Assembly: GCA_013365325.1 (NCBI GenBank)
Contig: JABVXV010000097.1
Span: forward strand, 62,001 to 126,000
Direction: 5' to 3'
From: Dipetalonema caudispina
Taxonomy: Eukaryota; Nematoda; Chromadorea; Rhabditida; Onchocercidae
Length of the DNA: 64,000 nt
Of this stretch, positions 25,139 through 37,200 are shown piece after piece. The notes under the pieces were generated by a model, which saw only the letters and a program-made list of their open reading frames with translations, had not been told where the DNA came from and ran no database searches. Numbering within the stretch: the stretch's first letter is position 1; each line of letters opens with the position of its first letter. The position numbers and the translations under genes are program-made.

Positions 25139-27371
25139 TTGCTGCTACTTATCTCTATGATAAATAATGATAAGGAAGTGATATTGAAATATATATATAT
25201 CTCTGATAAATACATCAATGATAGCAATGCTTATAGATCTAATGCATTGCTGACTAAAATTTCAGAATTCGAATTTATTTAAGGAAGTGATCAATAGAAA
25301 TCATTTCTCATATTTTATCAGTGTAGGAGATATTGAGCCCTTAATTTAATGAAATGTGAAAGCTAATGTAATAACTAAAGATAACATGAATGCATCAAAA
25401 TGTACCAAATTAACAATATAATTAAAGTTCCTAATTCTTAAACTAGAATTTAATTATAGAGTTGAATTTAATTATATTGTGCTAAATTCCAAACTAAACA
25501 AATTTCAAAGCAAAGTAGAGAAACTAAAAAAAAAAAAAAAAAAAAAAAGTAAAGAATTTAATAAAAGATAAGTTCAGCATTAATAACATGAGATAAGTAC
25601 AATGTATTTGTCCAACAATTCAGAAACTTTAAGGATAGATCTATGGAATTTGAAGTTTTATCGCTGTCACGAATAATCTTTTAGTAAGCTCAATTGATTT
25701 ATGATCAAATAATTATGAAAGGAATTCTCTATTTTATTCCTAAATTGAAGTATATTTCCCAGTGATAGTTGCATGATTTTCCCAAATCTTAAATAATTTA
25801 ATAATTCGTGAAATTGTTAGTCTTAAATATTTTTGTAAAATTCATTCCAAATCTATGTGATATCCGTAAAGTTAATTGTTGTAAACCAATAATTGCTAAT
25901 GAAATCTGAAAGCTAACATAATTCAGAAATGAATGGAAAAAATTTCCGATGGAAATAAATGTAACTACTAACAAGCGCATATGTTCATATTATATTTTAA
26001 TTTTTTTTTTTCAAATGTTTATTTCACTTTGTAAAGTTATCCTTTCAAAAAATTGTTATGTATCATAAATTAATTAATATCTTCTTGAGTTAAAAATAAA
26101 ATTGGAACTTGAAAATATAAAAAGTTAATGATTGGATGAGTTAGAAGAGGAGGAGTGAAAAGAGTGAAGTGTAAAAAGGAAATGGGAGTAGTTTAGCATA
26201 AAATTAGTTTCATTTAGTTGAAAATGTAATAACTGAAAATTCGTTAATGCTTATGGATTTAGTAGGATCGTATCATTACGATGAAAAAAAGATCGATAAA
26301 AAGATGTAAAATTTTCTTCGTTGCAATATTTTTTTTTTTTTTACCATTGAATACTTTTTTTTTTTTTTTGCTTCATTTTACTTCTTTGAATAATTTTATA
26401 TCATTTTGTTAGTTTACTTTTTATTCATTTTTGTGTAAGTTGTCTCTTCTAGAAGTAATAATTTAATTTAATTTTTCTCTCTTTTCCTTTTCTTTTCTAA
26501 TTTGTCAACACTTCAGCCTAAATTACCCAACTATTATCAAACGGCGAATTGACTTAAATGTCACGAAAAAATATCACTGATAACATTTTTGTTTAATAAA
26601 TTTAAAATTTTTCTACCTTCAAAAGATTTTATGATAATGATAGTCACACTTTTTTTTTTCCACCAATATATCTTTTAGCATATAATTATTTTCCAAGAAA
26701 TTCTAATTACCATATTACTTGAAAAACTTTTTTGAAGATAGTACATATACCCATTTATCGATTGCATTACATCAATAAATTTTTTCCTGTTATGATAACA
26801 TTCAATTAATTAGTTAAAATTAGTTTAAACTAACAATCATCTCTTATCTACAAATTTGCTACTAGCAGATTTATTCAGCATTTGATGGCAGAATAATTAT
26901 ATCGCTAAAATTGTATTAACTAGTTTAATCATTAATAATATGATTATATTAATTAAGATTATATATGTTAATGCTTAGATCAACTATGAGAATATCTGCT
27001 CTGTATAAATGAATTGAAAAAAAAAAACAAACAAACAAACAAATTTCTTTACAATATTTATTAGTGAAATTTATATTTAGTAACATTTTATGAAGTAGTG
27101 ACAGTTTATGTTTGGTTATAAGAAAATAAAAATTTATGAGATATCTTTTGTTCCATTTTTTTTTTTTCTTTTTCCTCTTTTTTTTTTTTTTTTTTTTTTT
27201 TTGTTAAATTTTGAAATGTGAAGCTTTTCAACCATTTTACATTTAAAAATTTCCCGTTTTATTAAATTGTAATAATATATTGTAAAATTGTTAAAAATTT
27301 GTAAAATGGCAAAATGTACATACATTTATATGTTTTTATTCCTATTTAATATGAATGTGTAAATAAGTAAA

Positions 27372-27404
27372 TTAGTTAAGTTAGTTAGTTAGTTAGTTAG
27401 TTAG
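27372..27404. repeat. (TTAG)n tetranucleotide repeat
   Basis: About eight TTAG units. This is not the nematode telomere repeat TTAGGC. Confidence 0.9.
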
Positions 27405-29807
27405 CATAGCTGTCAATATGGTTTCATTTCATTTCATCAATACTTATGTCACTTTCAAAATTCATTCCAATTGATGATGTACTATTTCACCGCTGTGAAA
27501 TAAATTTTCATCCACTTAGCATATATTATTTATTATTATCTTTTCAAAAATTTGAAAATAGAAAGAAATTTCTTAAATTAAAATTTTATTCCTTAAAAAA
27601 AAAAAAATTTCAGTTTTTTTTTTTTCTATTATTTACATTTTAAAATAATAGAAGGCAGAGTAGGAAGCAAAAAAAAAAAAAGATCCCTTCTTTTTTTTTT
27701 TTTTCCCCAACGATTTTCGATACTGATGAAAAATTATTCCAATCCATTTCATTTTTCTCAACAAACAATCTATCTATGAATCATCGTATCGATCGTAGAT
27801 AGGATAAAGCTTATTTATCCATTAAGCTAAACTTTTTTTTTTTTTTATTTGTTTATTAAAGAAAGAAAAGTTTAATTGCTTCTTTTTTTTTTTTTCTCTC
27901 CATAAAATTTGTGTTAATATTAAAATTTTTCATTTTTATATTTTAATCACCTCAAAATGCTAACGTTTCTTTTTTTTTTTTTTTTGAAGATACTATATAG
28001 TAGCAACTGTGGTAAATTTTGCTGTTAGAAAATTGATCTTATTAAATAAATTATCTAACTGCATAAAACTAATTGAAATTCCACTAATTTATTTACAGAG
28101 TACAATCGTCAAATAAGTGACATCTACAAACTGATGTTAGACATATTTACATCAAATAATATATTACATTTCTCATTTTGTTCAAACATTTTTAACAATT
28201 TTTTTCTTTTTTTTTTTTTCTTTTCTTTCTTTAATTTTTTTTTTTTTTTTTTTTTTTTTGCTTTTTATCAATGTTATATATGAATGAGAAAAGATATTTC
28301 AACAGTTTTTGAGCATTTTTTTTCGTTTTTGTCATTTGTCATTTGTTCTAATAATGTTTAATTTTACCTGAAAAAAAAAAAAAAAAAAAAAGTAATGTTT
28401 ATTTGTTTGCGATACCAATTTAGCGTATGAATATTTACGCTTAAAATATTTTTTAAATTAGATAAAGTAGAAAAGATTTATTATTAGTATTTGTTGTTAC
28501 TTAGTACTACTTTCATAACCTTTTTTTTTTTTTTCATATCGGTACTAAATTAGAAAATATTTCATTTATGGCGTAAAATAGTTTTTTTTGGAAGCATTGC
28601 AAAGATAAAAGTTTTAGTAATAGCAATTAGAATAATAAATTTTTTTTATCAATGATACAATATGTTTAATTTATCATTAGATTTAGAGAACTTTACAGGC
28701 TTAATTTATTAAATTTATTTTTTTTTTTTTTTTTTTTGCAAATTTTCATTATGCTTTGAATGTATTATCAATTTTGTAATGATTCTCAAAAAATTCTTTC
28801 AATTTTACTTTATTCTATCACTTTAACACTTTCAAATCATTTCCAAAATAAATAATTCTCAATTTTCAATTCAAATTATTTTTTCTCAGATTTCAACCCA
28901 TTTCATATTTTTTTCAAAAAGTTCTTTAATCTCTTTTGAGAAAGATTGGAATTGAAGCCAAGTTAAGAGTCCTTAAAACATCCATTGAATTGTAACGATC
29001 AAAGAATTAAATTCATTGAATGATTTTTGCATAAATTGTCTGTCTCTACTTATCTGCTTTAATTTGTTGGTGTTTTTCGATTAGAATTTGAAAAAATTAA
29101 TAAAAGAAAAGATTCCTTCTGTTATTTTTGTGGAATTTTCATCAATGTATATACATAATCGTTAATATTTTTATGTAAATATTTCAGCTGGCAATTTCAA
29201 AGTATACTAAAATAATATCCACCATCTTCTTGCAACATTCAACAATAGAAGCATTTCAATGACATAGATCGAACTGATCCAACAACTATTTTCGTAATTT
29301 CATTACGATTCGAATTCACAATTGATCATATTAGGATATTTTACTGTTTCAAATATTCCATGCTGTTGCTATATCAATATAAATATTGATATATCGAATA
29401 TCGACATACAGGAAATATCAAAGGTTTAAATTTAAATATATAAGTTTTATGATTAAATTTAAGCTAAGTTTCTGTTTATATCACTGACAGCGTTAATAAA
29501 CATTTTAAGATTTACAATATTTTAGTTTGATTTTTAGAAAAAAAGAAAAAATTAACATTTCCCTGATTCTTACATAATATTTTTCGTGAGAATTTTCATC
29601 AATTAGAATAAAAGCTGATCGGAAAAATCTTCACAATATCTTTGTAGTAATCTTCAATTTTATTACTTCACTTATGTAAACCACTTAAAAATACATTATT
29701 CTGGACATTAAATGGACATTTAATAATTATATATAATGCAAAATTAGTAACAAGCATGAAAATCCTATATTGATTGATAATTAATTTTTAGGTAATAAGA
29801 AAGGAGG

Positions 29808-29855
29808 ATGAAATTTTCGCCTTTTGTACTCAATTCACTTACTCAACTAAACTGA
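29808..29855 (+). other. Upstream open reading frame before nlg-1
   Basis: An ATG at 29808 opens a 15-codon frame (MKFSPFVLNSLTQLN) that stops at 29855, 25 bases before the nlg-1 start at 29880. If the mRNA begins at the TTTTTAG acceptor ending at 29791, this frame would be in the leader and could lower translation of nlg-1. Confidence 0.4.
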
Positions 29856-29879
29856 TCCATAGAAAATCACTAACGTCCT

Positions 29880-31224
29880 ATGGATATATTTACCGTTTAC
29901 CTCTTCATTATCACAATTTTACAACTATCAAAGCATATCAGGTAATATTTCCTGAAATTCTTTCTCATTTTATCATTAAGATTGATAAGAAATCGTATTC
30001 ATTTATATCACAAATGCTATTGATTATTATTCAACGAGATCGATATAGTTTGATATGTTGAGTATTACTTTATCAGTTGGCATTGCTTGTTTCGATTTGA
30101 ATGATCAGAGCAATTGATCATGTGATCATTCGATAGTGATTGATCGTATTGATTAATTTTCGCCGTTCTTACGAAATTTTCATCGTTTAAATGTGCAAAA
30201 TTTATTACCAAATTGCAAATAAAAGTTACTTAAGTAAAGTTACTTTTCAAGTCCTTTGATTTACTCAAAGAAATAAGCAACAAGCAAGTTATAACTTAAC
30301 TCTATCAAGTTATTTTCTATCCGAAAGAATAATTTAAAAATTATAAATTCTTTTGTGCATTGTTGAAAATCATTTTTTTTTTTCATCAGCGGAAGTTTTC
30401 TTTTTTCTCTTTTTTGCATAAATTATTAGTGAAATGGAACGTTTATTTTGGAGTAGCTATTAATTATGCAAAAATGAGAATTAAATAAAATTTTACATTA
30501 ACTAAAACAATGAAAGTTTTTTTTCACATTAAAAGTGGAAAGTCTTAAAAGTACAAATTTCAGTTAAAGTAATGTTTATCTGTTTCTAGTTGAGCTCAGT
30601 GAAATTTTATTCCAAATTAATATTTTCCATGATAAATTTGCTGGATGATTGTCGAAAAAAATTTTGCAAAGAAAAACATAAACTAAAAACTATTAAAATT
30701 CATTTTTTCATCAAAATAAATCATTTTTCAAATTTAGCATAAAATTTATCGGCCAATGTTTTTGCTTTTTTTTTTCACTGTTGCATCTTATTTCAAATAT
30801 TTTACTTCTACTTATGTGATCTCTTTTTCTTTAACTTTAACATTAATAACTACGGATGGCTAATTTTGATTTACGAATTAAATTTTTTATATTATTCAAG
30901 TAAAATGTATTTTTATATAAAAAATAAAAAAAAAAAAAAAAAAAGAAAATGATAATAGAAAGAATAAAACGATCGCTGTTTATACTTCACTTATCTTACA
31001 CAACTCTATCATAATTTAGCTATAGCATAATTTTATACAAACATTAATTAAGTTTATAACAAATTGTTCATTTAACTTTGTTGTTATTAGTTTAGCTTTA
31101 CTTGAGACAATTTTTTTTTGGCCAAGATATTATTTTATTACAATGGCCAAGAGTTTATGAAGAATGGAAAACTTAGATACTTTCTTTGATTAATTATCTT
31201 CTGCTTGATAGATTATCTTATTTA

Positions 31225-31259
<35 letters not shown>

Positions 31260-34200
31260 AAGGGATCTGAAACAGGAAATAAAATAGGAAGGATTCATTA
31301 AGTTGGAAAAATAATTTTGTGTACTTTGAGCGATAATAATTGGAAGTTTAAAAGATTCTTGAAGAATTTAATCGTATTTCTTTCCGTTTAAATTTTTCAC
31401 TCTACTGATCGTTGTAAATACAACAATGAAACAACTCAGCAGTATATTTAAAGCTTAATACTTTAAGTTAAATTATCTACCAATAAGTATTGGTAGCAAG
31501 TATCGCTGTTAATGATGATCAAAAAAATATGAAATCGATAATATTTTAACTTAATTATTCATAGTAATTTTTCTAACAATAGCAAATGGATCGTGGAAAA
31601 AAATAATTTCTATTGATTTACTTGGGAGAGTTTATTTGGAATTTAATTAAAATATAATGATGATAGTGGAAATTTCATTTTTGACATTTCTTTTTCGTTA
31701 TAAGCAGTTTTTTTTTTATTTTTTTTAGTAATGATAAGATTAAATTGGCTTCTCAGTTCTTCCTTTTTACTCAACAAATTAAATTTCATCAATTCTAAAA
31801 ATCTTTTATACTTGAAACAGTAGTAATCTTATGGATCTTTTTAAATTTTGAATCAATTTTTCGGGAAAAGATTTACAAAGAGATGAAATGGTAATAGTAC
31901 TGAAAAAAAGAAAATATAGAAAACGTGAATGAATTGCAAGAATTTAAAGTGGAAATAAAAAAGTATTTATTTTAATAAATCTATGATAATTAATGTCTAA
32001 AATTAAGCAAGAAAAAAAAAAAAACAAGACTAAAATTAAGTTAATTTGTTTCTAGATGTAATTCCCGAATTCGAACGGTAACTACTACATTTGGTGTATT
32101 GCGAGGTGAAATGGTAAGTCCAAATGTAGGTGATTTACCACCTGTTGCACAATATCTCGGTGTTCCATATGGTGTCGCACCTTCCGGACAGGTATTTTAA
32201 CTTATTTTTTTTTTAGGATATTTGTAGTTTTTAATACTATCATATCATTAATTTACATCGGAATTACTTATATTTTTGACAATGTAATAATAGTATAAAA
32301 TGAAAATACATAAAAGTTGAATTAAATGTTTAATTGCTTTTCATTTATCAGTATCGCTTCAATATGGCTATATCAGCAGCAAAATGGACACATATGCCTA
32401 AAGATGCTTATAGCTTATCTTCTGTTTGTATACAGTCCGGAATTCCGGAGCTTGCTGAAACGAAGTTAGAAATTTTCTTTTTTTTTTTGGTTTTTTATTT
32501 TACCTTCTTTCCATTCATTATAGTATAATATGATTTAAATTTCATCTTTCATTATAGACGGTCAAGGATCTATCTAAACTAGGCCTATCATTTATTTTAT
32601 AATTATCTTATAATTATACAATGCCAAATTAATTTGACACCTATGCAAATTACATCGATCTTAAGAGTTTTTACTCTACTCTCTCTCTTTTAATTAAAAG
32701 ATGATTTTGTCCATCAAATTTCCTTTCCAATTTTGTGAAATTTAAACTTACAATTTTATTTGATTCAACTGATAATACAGTATCCCTATAATTTCTTTTC
32801 AAAATTTACAAATAATACACTCAAATGATTGGAATACTTTAGACGATAATTTATTTTCTCAGAATTTTCCACTTGTTTCAGAGCGCTCAAGACGACATCA
32901 GCGCAACGTTTTGATCACATGCATAAATTATTACCAAAATTAAAACCGCAATCTGAGGATTGTTTGCATATGAATTTATATGTACCTGAAAGAATTTGTA
33001 TGTTTCCTTCAAACTTTTAACTATTTATTTTTTTTTTTGAAAAATTTTGCCATAATTTGATAATACCAAGAAAAAATAATAATTTAATTAATTCTATTTT
33101 TATCAGTTCGATTAGATGAATTTAAATAAATTTTCATTAGATTTTAATTATATGAAATGGGCATGTCGTATTGCTTTCTCATAATAGAACAAAATGAAAT
33201 TTTGAAAATGGTTTATTGCTTTGTAAAAATCAGGAAAATATATTTTGTATTATAGAAATTTCAGCTTTTCATACGGATTCAAACCAAAGACAGCTAGCAG
33301 TTCTTGTAGTTGTACACGGTGATGAATATGGTTGGAATAGTGGTAATCCTTACAATGGTACAATACTTGCATCATATGGTCAAATTATCGTTATAACGCT
33401 CAATTATCGTCTTGGCGTTTTCGGTATAATCATTTTTGATAAATGATTGTTTTGTAGAAAAATGAATGTTTTTATAATTGTAAAATTATTGAAAACAATT
33501 GTTAATAGTTTTTTTTTTTTTTTTTTAATGAATAATTTAAATTTAGGATTTTTGGGTCGATGCGAATCATCGAGTTGTTCCGGTAATTCAGGTCTATCAG
33601 ATTTGGTAGCAGCGCTAAAAATGCTTACAAATATTTTACCAGCTTTTGGAGGTGATCCGAATTTGATCACACTTTTAGGCTGGGGTTCTGGCGCATCTTT
33701 GGTAAGTAAATTGATACTTTTTTTCAAATTAAAAATGAAATTTAACAAAATTTAAGTGCTTCGTGTATACATCATTTTCAGGTTTCCTTACTAATGGCTT
33801 CTCCGATAACTCAGCCAAATAATCGGATGTTCCGACGGGCAATTCTACTTGATGGTTCTGCACTTGCGCCATGGGCAATGAGTAAAAATCCTCAACCGAT
33901 ATTTTTTCAGCTTGCTGAACATTTGAAGGTAATAAAACTGTGATAATCTCTCATTAACATTATCATTAAGCAAGTATTTAAAAAAGAAATGGAATTTTTT
34001 CAATAATGCAACGAAATTTTCATTCATTGTAATTGTAAAATTTTGAAATATGTCTTTTAATTATTTGATTTCGAAATATTCTGAGAGTGATTTTAATAGA
34101 ATTAATTATAAATATGATTTTCAAATAAAAAAAATTTTGCTAATTTTATCCAAAAAATCTAGTTTGTTGTGTATTTTGAAGTATAATTTGAACAGCACTG

Positions 34201-37200
34201 AAATTAATTTTTATTTTGTAGATTAAAATGCAGGAGGACAGCTAAAAATTCCACAAATTAATTTGATGAAATGGGTGATAGTTAAAATTTAAATTATTAA
34301 TACATTCTTTATCAGCGGATAGATTAAGCGAAATGATTTAAATTGATATATAACCATTGTTCTACATTTAATCAATATTCCACATTAAATGAAAAATTAT
34401 TACAGTGTATTGAAAAAGTGGATAAAAGAAAACGTTTAACGCATGATCAAAGAAGTGCAGAAAGTATCGTACGTTGCATGCAAGATCATTCACCGCAAAA
34501 TATTACACGAGCAGCACGCAAAATTTCCACACCAACATTTCTTTCTCGATTTGCACCAATTATTGATGGACAGGTAAAAAATTTTTTTTTTGTATTTCAC
34601 TCTTTTAAACTGCTACATTTTTTGGTAATTTGAATGAAATTTCAGGTTGTACCAAATAAACCGGAAGCATTATTTGGAACACAATATGGATCATTGTTTC
34701 GTAATGTTGATTTGTTAGTTGGAATGACCAGTAATCCGGCTCATCATCTTCTACCAAATGATGATATACGGTTGGGTATCGACAAAGAGAAACGTGAAAA
34801 AATTTTCCGGTTTATAAATTATTCTTTTGTTTTAATTTTTTAATTTTATAAAAATTATTTTTATAATGCATTTTAAACTGTTAAAAAAATCAAAATTTTA
34901 TTTTCAGAACACTTATAAGGAATCTTTATGATTTTCATCGTAAAGAAATTTTGGCAGCACTTATAAATGAATATACAGATTGGGATAATCCAAAGGTGAG
35001 AAATTTTAGCACTTTTAAATGTTGAAAAAAAAAAAAATTTAACAATGCTGAGAAAAAAAAAAAATTCAGCAATTTTGTAAAATATTAACATTTTTGAAAT
35101 TAACAATGCAAAGTTTGCTAAATTTTTATCATTGATCAGTTATAATATTCGAATTGTAATTTTGTGACTAAAAAACGTTAAAAAGTATCTTTTACGCATA
35201 GAAATAAATATTTGCAACAAGTTTAACCATTAATTTCTATTAGTAAATAAAATGAAATATTTGTTTATTGAAGGATCATCCAAAAACAATTCGTAATGGT
35301 GTTCTTGCGGCACTTAGTGATGTTCTATTTGTTGCACCACTGATTGAAACAGCTCGATTACATTCCATTGATGATACAAGGGAAACATCAAATACTTTCA
35401 TGTAAAAGCCTAATTTTATATCATAAGTTTAATAAAATTAGCTTAAAATCTAATTTATAAAATGTTTGAATTAATTTATTGAGAAGTTATTTGTTTGTGT
35501 TAATTGTGTATATTTCAAATAGCTAAGAATAATTTTTGGAAGTTCATGTTAATTATAAAATTTAAAATTGTTTTTTTTTTTTGTTTAGGTTCTTGTTTGC
35601 CCATGAATCGAAGAGTGTAACGGAAGAAACGATTGCAAGTGGTATTCGTGGTTCCATTTCTGGTGATCATATACCGTATATCTTCGGATATCCACTTAAT
35701 AAAGATGATGATGTTAGTTGTAATTTTTAAATTCACTATTAATTTTAAACTTATTTGTATGAAGAATGTTAAAAAATGATCTAATCTCTTAATGTAATTT
35801 ATAAAAATTCATAAAAAATTAGACGAAAGTTTTTCCTTTCTAAATTCTGCACAATGCATTTGTATTTTACGCCTTGTCGTATTAAACTTTTTTCCTGTTC
35901 CATTTTCTCTTTTTTTTTTTTTAAAAAAAAAAAACATAACAATAAATCTTTTATAAATTTGTAATGTTTTTAATTTATATAATTAATTACTGTTCATCTT
36001 TCAAATTTATTCTAGCTCTATTCTGGTTTCACAATTGAGGATCAAATGATTTCACGTATCATGATGCACTACGTCTCAAATTTTGTTAAATCTGGGTACA
36101 TACTTGTTTCTATTTTTAGTCATTTAAAATTTAGCCTTAAAAATTCAAAGACCAAATACGAAATGATTATATAGTTCTGCTATTTCATTTTACTATAAAT
36201 CAATCTTTTATAACCTTAAAAAAGAACATCATATTATGCTTAAGCAAGAAATAAGCTTTAGCATTTAACTTTTTACTTAATTTAAATACTTCCATCTAAT
36301 TGGAAACAAACAACAAGATTAATGACAAATAATGATAATTTACCTTTTTTTTTTTTTTTTTTAAGCGATCCAACTAAACCAGTTCAATTACAAGCGGTAA
36401 CACCAATTGCGGAACGTTTTCATAGTGTTGCTTGGCCACAACTTACACAACGGAATCGTGAACCATATCTTGAAATAAGTATGCAAAATTTTATAAATAG
36501 GAAAATTAATAATTTCACTGTTACAATGATTGTATTTTATCTTGTAAACTTTTCAAATTTTCAAATTATCTGATCATTCTCATTTGCATCATTCGGATAA
36601 TAAGTTAATTCGAATTGATTAATTTTGTTTGTTTATCTACGTAAAGCAATCATCTGATCTGATGTTATGATTTGAAAATTATATTGTATTTTCAAAAATT
36701 GTTTTTTTTTTTTTTTTTGATGGAATGCAATAAAATCTTTAATTATTCCTTGTAGCTGATAGACCACGAGTGAAAAATTATTACCGCAACGCTCAGGTTG
36801 GTTTCTGGAATGGTCTGATACCACAATTACATGCTAATGGAAAAGAAGGAGTACCTGTACCTGAGGTATATTACAAATTGTATGATAAAATTAGAAATTT
36901 ATTATAATTTAATTTATTGAAATAAGTTGAAAATTCATATGTAAAATAATAACAAAAGGTAAAAATTTTTTTTTCAGGAACATCATTTTCTTCCAAATCA
37001 TTTCAAACATGATTCATTTTACGGTATTGTAAGACCATATGCAAGTTATGCTAATGAACCCTTTCCTCCGCCACCTCTTCCACCAACACCACTTCCAAAA
37101 TCTATCGAAAAACTTACTACATGTTTGTATTTCACTTTTTTCTTTTTTTTTTTTTTTCAATGCTCAATTTAGAATTATAATATCTGTACAATAAATGATA

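Larger units (their letters stand above)
19566..29879. other. Gene-poor, low-complexity region
   Basis: I found no multi-exon gene in these 10 kb. The sequence is dominated by A/T runs, microsatellites and plain AT-rich DNA. A 30-codon frame at 23240-23332 has coding-like composition but no partner exon. The right end should hold the promoter and 5' UTR of nlg-1; TTTTTAG at 29785-29791 is a possible leader acceptor about 90 bp before the nlg-1 ATG. Confidence 0.5.

Noticed and set aside
27372..27404. TTAG repeats as an interstitial telomere tract
   Set aside because: The nematode telomere unit is TTAGGC; these units lack GC.
33404..33748. 114-codon minus-strand frame over nlg-1 exons 5-6
   Set aside because: It is antisense to clearly coding exons and crosses an intron with a T run.
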